From NCBI GenBank assembly GCA_904066235.2, contig CAJFCV020000004.1, positions 6,138,001-6,202,000 on the forward strand: a stretch of DNA of 64,000 nt, read 5' to 3'. Below the pieces are notes generated by a model that did not search any database, had not been told where the DNA came from, and saw nothing but the letters and a program-made list of their open reading frames with translations. The translations under genes and the position numbers were made by a program. Origin of the DNA: Bursaphelenchus xylophilus. Taxonomy: Eukaryota; Nematoda; Chromadorea; Rhabditida; Aphelenchoididae. Shown piece by piece: positions 1-11,182 of this stretch; positions within the stretch are counted from its first letter, which is position 1; each line of letters begins with the position of its first letter.

Positions 1-1739
1 GATCATGCAAAAGGTAAGGCATAAAAATGGTGGATTTTATTCAATAAAATATTACTCCTCTTCAGACGGCATTCAAGAGAGCTAATTCGATGCCAAACAT
101 AAAAAAGATGGTGTCAAAACCGAGCTTGAATTTGATGTCGTCTACATCAGATATCTCCAAGGCCGTCACCGAGCCAGCAACCGCCCCAAGGGTCAATTTC
201 TTTGATTTGCCACACAAGGAGGATGATGATGATCTGATTTATGAATATGTGGAAGCAAACACTGTATCATTGAACTCAGACCGAACGTACAACAGCGGGT
301 AAGAGTAGCTGGAGTAATTATATTTTTTCTTAGCCCTCCTTTACCCAAGAGACCAACAACATCCACAAAGTTGCCTGTGTATGATAGTGTGTTTGATAAC
401 GCAGAAGAAGAGGAATACCTTAAACCAAGGAGTGTTGCGTCAACCCCGGTGGGAATAACTCCTCGTCCAGCACCGCTAAGAGGTAAAGAGTATCATCTAC
501 AGTATTACAGTATCTTTTTTCAGAAGTCCTAAGTCGCCATGACATTGAGAAACATTTCGAACAGAGAACACTCCATGCCGTCACTTCCATGCCATTCCAA
601 AACATCAAAAAGGCTGATTCTACAGTTATTGAAGGCAAACCAGTAATAGCCCCAAAACCGGTAAGTTTAAGCTAATAAAAATATTGTATAACTACAGGGT
701 GGGCCACTATTTAGATTTGATCCTAGCTCGCGCTTTGCAGAAAAGATTTTTAGATCGACAGTCGGCAAAAATTTGACACTTTATGCCGAATTTCGGCACG
801 AAAAGTATTGTGCCTCCTTCTACCGTAGAGAGTAATACTCACACAAAAAAATTTTTTTCGCACGAAACTAGCAAAATTATAGGCAAAAAGTGTTTTTCTT
901 TCTGGCCGCTCTCTGCGTTTAGCGTACGATGTAAAACAAAGAAAATTTCACCCAAGAACTCGAATTTTTCAAAACTTTGGGAAGGCATACTAGTCCGTTC
1001 GTAAAGTCGCTGGAATGTTTTCGGCGACATGCACCCCGCGAAATCGAAAGTTCACTTTGCACTGTGCAAATTTTGGCTTTTTGCACAGTGCAATAGGCTT
1101 TTTTGGGCTGTCGCCCGCACTCTGAGTTTTCGTGCACAGTGCGCGTCGCCGAAATCATTCCAGCGACTTTACGAACGGACTAGTAGAAAGGTCACTTTGA
1201 AACAATTTTTTTTGAAATTCAATGGGTTGAAAATGGCTGATCTCAGGTCCAGAAAAATCTAATATAAGAAGTTTTGAGTAACAAGATTTTTTTTTAATTA
1301 AAAATTTTTTTTCTAGGCCCTACGGAGTTCTTTGAGGCATTCAAAAGTACCTCCTACGTCTCAGCCTTCAGTTCAGATAAATACTTTTGCATATCGTGAT
1401 GAAGAGGGAAGGATTCGGTGAGTAGTCACTCTCAAATTAAGTTGTTTTAGATCCCTTACTAACCTCAATCTCTCTGTGGAACCATCTGAATCATCAAGAA
1501 CGTCAAGAGCGTTGTCCGAGATCGGCCAACAAAGATCTCAGCCAAATAATGGTCTTAAGGAGACCAACTTTGGAGTAGGGTATGCACCATCAGAGAATGA
1601 TAGATCGGTTGGATCTATGACTTATCGGTTGGGGGACTCCCAGTTCGATGCTGAAGACGACCGTTCCACAGTTTCGACTTCAATTTCGGGTGGATCGACC
1701 ACCTTTAAAGCATCCAGGAAAGAGTTCACAATGGTCTAA
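1..1739 (+). CDS. Ser/Thr-rich protein of unknown function, 3' part (5' end outside window)
   Basis: Not recognised. Six exons join in phase: 1-13, 66-298, 334-482, 524-660, 1317-1417 and 1451-1739, with GT..AG introns ending in TTCAG/TTAG. The visible product is about 300 residues, hydrophilic, Ser/Thr/Pro-rich and without a membrane segment or known domain; a more ordered stretch starts HDIEKHFEQRT near the middle. The first visible exon is open at its left end and is followed by a good donor, so the start lies left of the window; the Met at 90 is internal. The protein ends F-T-M-V, which fits a class I PDZ ligand (S/T-x-V). The fourth intron (661-1316) holds two inverted-repeat elements. 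The gene converges on the FRMD4-type gene, whose stop is 186 bp away. Probably an intracellular scaffold or cytoskeletal protein, but this is a guess. Confidence 0.7.
690..850. repeat. Dispersed repeat, first copy (intronic)
   Basis: A CAGGGTG-type end follows TA near 695. About 110 bp here (Tagctcgcgctttgcag, then the gccgaatttcggcac stretch) reappear in reverse complement at about 23160-23270 in an intron of rbd-1. It is therefore a dispersed element family, probably TIR-type; the far end is not resolved. Confidence 0.6.
990..1183. mobile_element. 194-bp MITE with about 38-bp terminal inverted repeats and TA target duplication
   Basis: The left end begins CTAGTCCGTTCGTAAAGTCG and the right end is its inverse, with about one mismatch over 38 bp. 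TA flanks both sides (988-989 and 1184-1185), as expected for Tc1/mariner-type insertion. The interior carries short GCACTGTGC/GCACAGTGC palindromes that recur in the element at 30187-30311. It is too short to code for anything. It lies in an intron of the 1-1739 gene. Confidence 0.8.
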
Positions 1740-1924
1740 TGGCGCTACTCGAAAGCCATATCCAGATATCACTGTACTCAAGGTCATTCACAGGGTTTCG
1801 CAAAATCTCACATTTCCAAACGGGTATTCCTTCCTTTTTATTAAGCATTTGATAATAATTTATAAATAAAAACCATCGCTACGAAACTATCTACATCACG
1901 ACGTATGTACAAACATTGCTCTTA

Positions 1925-4900
1925 TTATACCATAGTTGCAGTCTTCTTTGAAGGACTTAGGAGCAAATTGCTGTTCTTGAAGTGGATGGCAGCTCGAGAT
2001 GATATTGAGGAAAGAAGGTGATCCACGTTCTTCGACGTCGGTTGTATTCGGGAGGCCGATATTGACATCTCCAATGCCGTTGTTGATGATAGTCCACTAA
2101 AAATAGCTTTGAATTAACACGTTGAGAAAAGCATTAATCATCTACAGGGTGTTTCAAGAAATTTGGAACAAATGATTTGCTTATATCTTTGTGTTCTTTG
2201 CAGCTATCAACGAATTTCTTTCTGCTTCTAAAAATTGACAGCGTGCGTTTTTAGAATCTAAAAAAAAATTTTTTTTTCGTCGGCGGAGGGCCCATTTCTC
2301 GGCGGAGAAAATAAGGGCCTTTTTTAAAAATCACAGCGCATTACGTGGCGGAAACGCCGTTGCACCGGCTGAAATCAAGTTTACGCAATACCTCCATCGA
2401 TTTTACGGTATGCTTTTTTTGCGTTTTCGATTTTACGCACTTCCGCGGATGCGCGGCGGAGACCTATTCGGTGGACGTTGTTTTGGGCCTTTGGTTTTTG
2501 CAATTCATGTTGGAAAAGGAGGTTTGGGTGATTTTTTGTTGTCATCCGATGCACAGATGGCAAAAATTTCGTGCTTTTTATCCTCGGCGGAGGCTTTATC
2601 AAAGGGTAAAAACAAAACTCCGCCGATTTCTCCGCCGGACCAAAAAAATCAAAAATCTTTGGAAGACAATGCAGCTCTGTTGGATTCTTGTAGCTGAGAT
2701 TTTTCCCGGACTCGTAAGACTGCTTTGACCCTTTGATAAAGCCTCCGCCGAATTCTCCGCCGGAGAAAAAAAGCACGAAATTTTTGCCATCTGTGCATCG
2801 GATGACAACAAAAAATCACCCCAACCTCTTTTCCAACATGAATTGCAACAGCCGAAGGCCCAAAACAACGTCCGCCGAAATCTGAAGTCTCCGCCGCGCC
2901 TCCGCGGTGCGCGTAAAATCGAAAACAAAAAAATGCATACCGTAAAATCGAGGGAGGTGTAACGTATACTTGATTTCAGCCGTTGCAACGGCGTTTCCGC
3001 CACGTAATGCGCTGTGATTTTTAAAAAAGGCCCTAATTTTCTCCGCCGAGAAATGAGCCCTCCGCCGACGAAAAAAAATTTTTTTGAGATTCTAAAAACG
3101 CACGCTGTCAATTTTTAGAAGCAAAAAGAAATTCGTTGATAGCTGCAAAGAACAAAAAGATATAAGCAAGTCATTTGTTCCAAATTTCTTGAAACACCCT
3201 GTATAAGTCGTAGCGTCATACTTGATATCCGATGCCACAGGGAACGTAGTCGTCCTTGACATCATAGACGGAGAGCCAGTGAAGGAAGATGCACTCGAGA
3301 CGCCCGAAGACGTAGAGTCCCTCAGATGGGTGTTGGACGAGGCCATACTGCTCGGCCTAGTTCTTAACATCCGCCGGTCCAAACTAGATGTCGAATAGCC
3401 CGCTGCCAGAATCCCCGAATCAGTTTCTTTTCTCTCATACGGCACAACATACGTCTTTTGTATCGAGAAATCAGTTTTGTGGACAGCATCACTATAGTTG
3501 GAGATACTTCGAGATCTGGTAGTATGGCCAAGTTTCTCATGGAAAGTAGGGAAATTTGACTGACGATATGCACTGCGATACGGCACCGAAGATTGATACC
3601 CAATATTGGAATAGGTTGGAGATTCTGGAATGTAATTGGAAGACGATTGGCGAGACAAGGAGATACCGTCGATTTGACAAGACCCAAGCGAAGCAGAAGT
3701 GTGCTTCCGTTGAGGGATCAAAGGCGGCAAAGCTCCGGAAGAACGTCGCTGTTCAGCAGTTAAACTCATCGCTGACATTTTCTGAGCCGTTCTTTCAGCA
3801 GGCCCTCTTCGGAAAGCAAAGGCCTTCCCGATTGACAACTTGTCGACTTCTTCTGCTGACATATCCTGGATTGAACCTCTAGGCGTCGTGGGACAGGACT
3901 TGGCCACCGATCCCAATTTTGGAGTAATAAAATTGGGCCAATACCCTAGAAAAATATCATAAAAAAAGAAAGGTCACTTACGCAAGTTATTCAAGGAGAA
4001 TCCCGACCCTGTATTTGACTTGGGTACCTGAGCCAAGTCGTTATATTCTGAGACGTCGGGTTTTGAAGCAGACAATCTTAACTGATAGAGCCCCTTCTCC
4101 AGACCTCTTAATTTGCTAGCTGCTGCTTTAAAATCCTTTCTCCTCTTCTTCCTGACGGATTTGTTAATCGTTACATCATTTGCCAACCTCTCCGCTGCTG
4201 CAACAATTTTTCGATGTAATTGGACGTCAGCTTGGAGTTGGTCGACTCGAGATGGCTAAAAAAAATATTTAAGATCAAACCTTGCTTTCAAAATGAGGAA
4301 GAATTAAGCTTTTAAAATCATTTGTGAAAGGATGGCGGCAAAAGGGTCGGCCGATCTCATCACCAGATCAGTCAAGCAAGTGGAGTCAAACGAAACCGGC
4401 AAACAATTCACTAAGTTCGGAATAAAGTGGATTGTCACAGCGGCGGAGCACAGCCAACGCCTTAGTCGCAATGGAACTGAGTAAGCGATCTATCGTACTG
4501 TAAAAGTTTCAAGGAACGTGGATTGCAAGCAAGAGCTGCAAAAGGCTGTGGATGAGATCAAAGCCGATGTGATCGACACCTCTCCATTGCCAGACTCATT
4601 CGATTTTGGATACGCTTTCCGGCAAGAAAATTACTGTTGTTAAACAATAAATTTAGAGCCTACATTTGGAGCGTAATTGTGATGACTTCAAAGACTATGG
4701 GTCACCGATTTGCCAGAAACACATCCGTCCACCTTCTCCTCAGCGTTTTGAACAACATATTCTTGTCTCTTCTGGTCTATGTTGCGCTCCCCATATCAGT
4801 GTTTACAGTCCCCGGAAAATACACTGAGGTAAAAAAACTATAAACCACACTAATCCACCCGTTTTTAGAAAGAAGTGCCCTTAACTGTGAGAAGAATCAT

Positions 4901-7900
4901 CCTGATTTGTTTGGCATTTGTCTCTGGACTTTTGGGAGAGCACATCTGGATTCATTACATCCATTACACAAACAACGTCCCATCCTATTATTACCCTGCC
5001 GTCGTTGGGGCCACCTTACAATTGATGGGCCCAATTCTGGCCAATGACCGAAAAGCGCTGGTTGGAACTTGCGTGACCTCGGCTTTCATCTTGAGTATTA
5101 GTATGGCGGCCTACATGGAAGTCTTGAATCTTAGCTATTTGATTGCAGCCTGCGTAAATTTATGCGCATCCACAGTGAATCTGCAACTTCTGATCGCTGA
5201 TCTACGAAAGAATGGATCGGGTATGTGCTGTATTCAAATACGACCCTTTATTTTAGACGAGAGCAGTATGGTGAAAGGGCATTACCGAGCCTTGATCGTT
5301 AACGTGTTCATCCATGCCTTCCTCTCTCTACTTTTTGCCCATTATGACCCCGATTGCTTCAATGATTCTGACGCCGCTTTGGACTAGAAAGCACAAAAAC
5401 CTGAAAGGAAACTTACTGCTTTGGCATTCTCAATTGTGTTTTCATCCAGTTTAAAGGAAGTTCCAACTCTTTTTGTAATGGTCGGTATTTTTTCTCCTGG
5501 CACAAGTGTCATGTATATCTCCTTAGGTACATCGCCTGTGATATTCTGCAAAAAATATGTAAATCAAACGAAAACCGGGTGCCCTACAGCTTCTTCGATG
5601 CACAATCCTTTGAGTTCCTCCAATTGTTCTATTAGCTCGTCTTCTATTAACTTCACATCAGCCTTCAATCGGTAGTAAAGCTGGAGATCTCGTTCCTTCT
5701 CTTCCCTTGTCCGTTCTAAACATTTCATATAATTAGAAACTCAAAAGTTTTTCTTACCATGAGAGACAATTGGAACTTCACTGCAGCCGGGCTTTTCATT
5801 CAAGCGGGACCTCATACTAGAGATGCTGTCTGATCGAAAAGACCCCAAAGAGCTTAAACCATATGATTACTCCTAGTATTAACATTTCAAAAAATCATTT
5901 TTCTTTAATGAAGTTTGACACGCAAAAATTTTTTTTCCTACCTGCTGGACGTGAACACGGTAGACGAGCTGGCCAAAAACTCGCTCAATCTCTCCGTTAA
6001 TCGTTTCAAGTTGTATTCCGAATTTTCGTAGGAGGTCTAAAACATGAGGAATCAGGTCCGAAAGCGGTAGTGAAGGAATGAAATCAGGATTAGAGGCTAA
6101 TTGAACGCTTCGCGAGGGGTTCTAATTCCATCTTCAGCCATTTCCATTAAACAACATACGAGAAGTAATGTCAGAAGATAAAAAAGGGGCCAGATCTAGA
6201 ACCCTTGAGATCCCCTCGGTCCGAGAGGTCGTGGGAAACGCTCGGCAGGTCAAAAAAATGCGGGTTCTCGCGCCGATCGACCTTGTTTGGGGATTTGGCT
6301 TCGGAAATTAATGACGACAAAACAAAAATAAGAAACAACAGAGCGAAGGGAGGCAAAACCCAACGTAAATCCTGTTGATCTGACCCTTTAGATGACCGAC
6401 GGCTCTCAAAACGTTGAAGAAAGACCGTGTAATTATGCAAGAAGAAAAGCGCCGAGAAGCGTAATGGACGCCCACAAAACGTTCAACATAAATCGAGGGG
6501 AAACAATACATAGTGCAAAGTCAAGAGGCCTATGAAAAGGAATGCTATTGATCCGCAAACATTGGAATCATTGCAAAGGAGAGGAGACTACCCGACTCTA
6601 TTCCTATCATATTATAGTAGCGATTCCTCGGCCAAAAAAACGAAATAAAAGCAATTTTGGAGATAAACCAACTGAATAAGGGGAAGGTAAGCGTGCGGGG
6701 AACGGTGATCCCTCATGGAGCGGCAATCCCCAAGTCACTTCATGCAACCGGGGAAGCAAAAAGACGCGTTCGCCTCAAATTTCGGCTTTACGAATCGCAA
6801 AAGGAAGGAGAAAAGAACTCGGGGCAACCGTCTGAATCATCAGTGAAGAGCCACTGTAATAATGGCCAAGCTTTTTAGTGAAATCCCGCAAGAAAAAAGT
6901 CCACTACTCATTGTCCACACATAAAAATTGAAAGAAAAAAACAAGCGTTGGATGAGTAATATTATATTTATGAAATCCTGTTTTGGAAGCAGCGAATTCA
7001 AGACAATTGGCCAAAACAAAGCACAGCCTGGCAATGTAAGACATGACCCTCAAAAAGATTGTATTAATCTTGAGCGATAATGCCCACTCTTTGGCATCAC
7101 GGAGAGCGAGCCCAAGATTAAATGACCATCCTTAATTCAAAAGCCCGCCAAATGTTTCCCGAGGCAAAAGCAACAAATCCTCGCGCCATTAATCAAGAGT
7201 CTAGATCGGGTAACCAGGGCGGTCTTCCGAAAAGAACCGCACCTTGTCCTTTTGACCCGATAAGATTGTGGGCCTTTCGGAGTCATAAATACCTTCTACA
7301 TATATATACTTTTTGAACAACATTTCTTAGACATAAATCAGCGGACCGTAAAAGTGTGGTTGTATGCCCTTAGGGCCCATTTTCTGAACCTAAGAACGCT
7401 GCAAAAGACGATTTCGCGGAGACGTATTCGTCTTTAAGGGCTCGCTAACCCTATCCTTTTTATTCAAATGAGCCATTTCGCCACGAAATACCCGCCCGGA
7501 GGCCCATCTAAACCCTCGCAGCGTGAAATCTGTTCCTTGCGCAGAGATGCGACGCGAATGCTGACCATAAAACCCCTGATATAACCACTTTCTTACCTCT
7601 CCAATCAGACTTCGGTAGAACTTGTGTTGTGCAACAGTGGCGCTCCAAATTTTCCGGCATATGTGAGTAGAAACACACTTAAATCTAAGTTTCTTTAGTG
7701 ATGATGATGGTAACGTCTGCGTGCCTTCATAATGACTGTCATAATTTAAATCATGACTAAAAGCTCTTAAAATCAGCATACTAAATTTACCCTTGACAAT
7801 TTCGACTTGTAACGACTAAAGAATCCTCGGAACACTGTATATCATCCACATTCGAGAAGGGGAGCACCTAGAAACAATTGTATGTGAGGCACAAAAGGTT

Positions 7901-8780
7901 ACCTTTTTTGGATTGTAAATATTCTTCTCTTCAAAAATAATAATGGCGCTGCTATTAACAGCAAAGAGAAGATCGTGGTTCTGCGTGTCTTTCAATTTGT
8001 AGAAGACACTTCCAAACGATATGGAAGTCTGACAGTGTTTCAAAAATCTGTAAATGTCAGTTGATGAAAGATTAACCCACCGCGTAATCAGTTCGGCCGA
8101 AGAGAAATTCTTTAGCCTCAAAACATGATCGTATATTGCTTCATGAATCTCTGATAAACTAGCGTCATATTGTCGTAAAAGAAGTTTTGGAGGTGACAAT
8201 TCCTCATCAAAGATGCGGGTTACTTCATGGAATCTAAAAAAATAGGAACTAAACCAATACGACTTACTCGAGAATGCACTCTGAAGCCTTCTGAACAACC
8301 AAAATTGCTGAACAAACACAAAAGTCATTAAACTCCATCGACAAAGCTCCCTAGAAAAATAATTCACCGATTCCATAATAACCCACTTTCATAAATTGGA
8401 GCCGAGCATCAAAAAAGAATTGCATAACAGTATTCGAATCCATTATAGACAGGCAAGACAAGGGGAAGAATCTGACTCCATGGAACAGACAGATCTGTCC
8501 ATTTGAATCCCGAGGAGCTAAAATATCAATGAAGCGATCTACTGGATTCAGCCATTGTATTTGTCCTCTAAAAAATAAAAATTAAAACATTTACAACGTT
8601 ATTCACTTACTCAGAATCAAGGTAATAAAGAGCAAAAAAAATGAAGTTCGATTCATCAATAAACAGTTTCTTATTGGCCGCTAGTAGTGCCGAGTCGACA
8701 GTCTGTTTAGAACTAATTTCGAATTGAAGGACTTCCTGACTTAGAAGGGTCAGATGGCAGATCGGCCTTTGAAATCCCAT
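1925..8780 (-). CDS. FRMD4-type FERM + CUPID domain scaffold protein
   Basis: Fourteen exons join in perfect phase to 863 codons: 8780-8611, 8567-8387, 8350-8268, 8233-8081, 8047-7903, 7867-7834, 7805-7597, 6036-5942, 5852-5758, 5715-5588, 5545-5417, 4255-3982, 3945-3222, 2096-1925. Residues 1-325 form a FERM domain: F1 from MGFQRPICHL, F2 around VRFFPLSCL, and an F3 lobe ending KIWSATVAQHKFYR, the typical helix of FERM-C. After a Ser-rich linker comes a coiled-coil CUPID domain (about residues 390-520; EELKGLC, KRVGTSFKLDE, INKSVRKKRRKDF), then a Ser/Arg-rich tail ending T-A-T-M-V, a possible PDZ ligand. FERM followed by CUPID is the human FRMD4A/B architecture; that family binds cytohesins and supports epithelial polarity through Par3 and Arf6. 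The junction 7833/7806 needs a 28-nt intron. Introns 2 kb from the 3' end and in the middle carry a transposon and two genes. Confidence 0.88.
2145..3201. mobile_element. 1057-bp near-palindromic TIR element, CAGGGTG ends, TA target duplication
   Basis: The left arm (2145 to about 2608) and right arm (about 2722 to 3201) are inverted copies. Ends read CAGGGTGTTTCAAGAAATTT and its reverse complement, flanked by TA (2143-2144, 3202-3203). The arms contain repeated CGGCGGA motifs; the centre is a short unpaired spacer. Long open frames here are by-products of the palindrome. TA plus CAGGGTG ends suggests a non-autonomous Tc1/mariner-like foldback element. It sits in the last intron (3221-2097) of the FRMD4-type gene. 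Confidence 0.85.
4332..4643 (+). CDS. Small protein of unknown function, nested in an intron of the FRMD4-type gene
   Basis: Not recognised. Two exons, 4332-4480 and 4514-4643, joined by a 33-nt intron (gtaagc..ttcaag), give 92 residues starting MAAKGSADLITRSV and ending ENYCC. It is mostly polar and probably helical, with no signal peptide or membrane segment. It is read opposite to its host and lies inside the host intron 4256-5416. AATAAA follows the stop by four bases, and a TTTAG acceptor at about 4656 precedes the next gene, whose ATG is 38 bp downstream. That spacing suggests the two share a transcript, with the second made available by trans-splicing, or that AATAAA is a coincidence. 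Coding status rests on phase and splice sites only. Confidence 0.55.
4682..5387 (+). CDS. Multi-pass membrane protein of unknown function, nested gene
   Basis: Exons 4682-4828, 4869-5220 and 5257-5387 give about 209 residues. The 36-nt second intron is divisible by three, so it could also be read through (221 residues). About five or six hydrophobic segments are visible: LLSVLNNIFLSLLVYVALPI, ILICLAFVSGLLGEHIWI, the AAVNL-type pair around SAFILSISMAAYMEV and YLIAACVNLCASTVNLQLL, and VNVFIHAFLSLLFAHY near the C-terminus. The tail is acidic (DPDCFNDSDAALD). No family is recognised. In-frame sequence continues upstream to a TTTAG site at 4656; the ATG at 4682 is the first Met after it. The gene is oriented against its host and sits right behind the other nested gene, so both probably form a small unit inside the host intron. 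Confidence 0.65.
6037..7597 (-). other. Long intron of the FRMD4-type gene, no gene seen
   Basis: Phase-0 intron between the end of the FERM-C exon (7597) and the linker exon (6036). I see no convincing exon, RNA gene or repeat in it. Several open frames exist on both strands but lack family resemblance or matching splice sites. An ATG near 6165 followed by MAEDGIRTPREA could be an alternative first exon on the minus strand, but no good donor follows it. Confidence 0.5.
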
Positions 8781-8939
8781 AATTTCTTAGTAGATGTAAA
8801 AAATTAACAAAATCTCATATTTCCCCTTCTTGTGTATGTAAAGTGCCGACAAATGCAGTGCCAATGTCGCGACTCGCGAGTCGAAGAGACGCGTTACTTT
8901 TTCCCTTCATTAGAAAATTTTTGAATGAGAAAATGAACG

Positions 8940-9485
8940 CAGGGGTGGTCAGCAGACCCTATTTTTCCGATTTTCGGCCCGCGGCCCGGCCCGTCTAATC
9001 ACCGGCCCGGCCCGGCCCGTCTAGTCTTTTTCCAGGCCCGGCCCGGCCCGGCCCGTGACGGGCCTGGCCCGGCCCGGCCCGGCCCGTCCAGGCCCGTCTA
9101 TAGAGGGTTCTGCGAACTGCGCCCAGGCTCGGGATCTAAACTGAGGCAAAAAAGGCGTTGATCTAGCTAGTAAAGGATCAATGTGATAGTTTTGTGGTTC
9201 TATAATGGAACTATAGACTTGTAAACGTGTTAGAACTTGAGAAACAGCAACTATAACAACATCAATTAATTTTCCCGGCGCGAAAACAATGAATGCCAAC
9301 GGTTTGGCATTGTATTTTAGACGGGCCGGGCCGGGCCGGAAAAACCCCAGGCCCGCGGCCCGGCCCGGCCCGGCCCGTGACGGGCCCGGCCCGTTTGTCA
9401 ATTTCCATTTTTGAGGCCGGCCGGCCCGTTTGGGCCGGGCCGGGCCGGCCCGGGCCGGGCCGGCCCGGCCCGCCGACCACCCCTG
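8940..9485. mobile_element. Non-autonomous hAT-like element with 8-bp target duplication
   Basis: Ends are CAGGGGTGGTC and GACCACCCCTG, matching the hAT-type terminus. The 8-bp direct repeat AATGAACG lies immediately outside both ends (8932-8939 and 9486-9493), diagnostic for hAT transposition. Next to each end are arrays of GGCCCGG units, in opposite orientation at the two ends, around an AT-richer core (9110-9320). At 546 bp with no transposase it is non-autonomous. Open frames rich in Gly-Pro-Ala-Arg in this stretch are translations of the GGCCCGG arrays. Confidence 0.9.
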
Positions 9486-9699
9486 AATGAACGCATTAAA
9501 AGGTAGAGATGACTCGGAGGGACAACTGTTTCCCTGAATATTTTGATGTGTCTGTATTTTTGGTACCCCAAGTTCAACAATAGTTTACTACTTTATAGTA
9601 CTTTTTTGCATATATGTTATAATAAAAGATCCAAATTACAACATATAAATAATATAGTCCATAGCAGATTTTAGAACCATAGAGTCGGTAAGATCAAAG

Positions 9700-9859
9700 G
9701 AAAATTTTTCAGTTCGCGCCCTAACCGGACTTTTACCGGGACGGGCCGGGCCTGATTTCCACCGGGCTGGGTCTGCAAAATTTTGAACCGGGCCTGGTTT
9801 TTGCCAGGCCGGGCCATGGGGCCTAAATTTTGAAAAAGTGGCCCGTTTGCCACCCCTGC
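9700..9859. repeat. Partial relative of the GGCCCGG hAT-like element
   Basis: GC-rich stretch with degenerate CGGGCC units, ending GCCACCCCTG at 9850-9859, the same terminus as the element at 8940-9485. No matching left end or target duplication was found, so it looks truncated or decayed. Confidence 0.5.
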
Positions 9860-10108
9860 CCCTAAATGGAGTATTTATGAAAAAAATCAAAAAATTACTG
9901 CTTTACAGTACTACTGACAATGAAGGAAAAAAGTAACAATCAAAAAAATGAATGTCATTTTCGAAATCAGCACCCTCGATTATCCTAATTTCGACATTTA
10001 CATCGAAAAAATAATACTTTTCGGTTTCCCCAATCGTCCGACTCCGTGGTGTACCCTGTGGTATTAGGAAGCGTACTACATTAATTTCAATTGCACTTTA
10101 CCCACTGA

Positions 10109-10803
10109 CCTTGTACATGAGGTTAATCATAATTTCAAAAAAATTCTTAACTAGGCTGCTTTCTTGGCGGAAAAACTACATTACCTGTTATATTATACAC
10201 ACATAGCTCATTATGAGTAAATAAAACAGCTTACTCAAAGTTTTCAAGTATTTTATCGTCATATCATCTACAACAAGCAGCTACCGTAACACTTTAGGCT
10301 CTAGAGTACCAAGACTAATGGACGAGAATCATCAAATTTTATACGTTAATTCAAACTCAACACGTCGGAAAACATATCTCTTTAATACGAACAGGCCCAG
10401 CCATGTAGAGTTCGTTCTTCAAAAACTTACGAAAAACAGGCAAAAATACACTAGGTTTTGCAAATGAATTTTGGAACCGATAGTCTGCAACAGATAACAC
10501 ACTTCTGAAACCAATGAAGTGAAAATATAGGTTTATGCTGACAGTTTGATTTTCCGGTCAAACTTTTGCAATCGATACTAATTTTTTGTGTTTTTAGGGT
10601 CTTTGAAGTTTACTGTAGGAAGTATACGATAATTTATCTTTTATGTAGGTGGCTGTGCACGATACTGTATTGATTTGTTTTACGTATTATCTTCTATTTT
10701 TAAGAGGCGTTTAGGTCATTTTTTCAGCGAAACAAACACATTCATGCAGGAATTTTTTGAAATTATGATTAACCTAATGCATTAGGTTAGCTAATGTACA
10801 AGG
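10109..10803. mobile_element. TIR element about 0.7 kb
   Basis: Left end CCTTGTACATGAGGTTAATC continuing through ATAATTTCAAAAAAATTC is mirrored by 10749-10803, with a short extra segment (aatgcattaggttagc) in the right copy. No coding potential. The insertion-site duplication is not clear. Confidence 0.55.
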
Positions 10804-10910
10804 GGTTTTTAGAGATGCTCTTTCGAATGGCATTAACAGTTTCTCGATATCTCTTACGAAACCTTAGATACTGCTCTTCCATGGGGTAGGTATACTTTCG
10901 TAACAGAGTG

Positions 10911-11182
10911 TATATAAAGGTGGTCACCGAAGTTCTCGACTTGTATTTTTTCTGTTGAGTCGAATTTCAGTGCAAAAATGGGTTGACATTGATTTTGAAA
11001 AATCAGTGCCAAAAAAGCTCGTAAATTTGGAAATAACCAGTGCAGATTTTGGGAAATCGCTGCAGGACGAAAATTAAAGTGCGCACTGATTTTTCAAAAT
11101 CAATGTCAACCCATTTTTGCACCGAAATTCGACTCAACAGCAAAAATAAAAGTCGAGAACTTCTGTGACCACCTTTATATAT
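10911..11182. mobile_element. Foldback MITE about 270 bp
   Basis: Inverted repeats of about 100 bp: the left arm begins TATAAAGGTGGTCACCGAAG and includes GTTGAGTCGAATTTCAGTGC; the right arm is its inverse, ending GACCACCTTTATATA. The arms converge on a short centre near 11040. TA-rich flanks fit TA-targeting. No coding capacity. It ends about 320 bp upstream of the secreted-protein gene. Confidence 0.75.

Noticed and set aside
2381..3111. Long open frames on both strands in the palindrome
   Set aside because: They are mirror copies within the TIR element, have no family resemblance and disappear in one arm relative to the other.
9021..9480. Gly-Pro-Ala-Arg-rich 'collagen-like' proteins
   Set aside because: Pure translation of GGCCCGG arrays of the hAT-like element, with no conserved start or splice sites.
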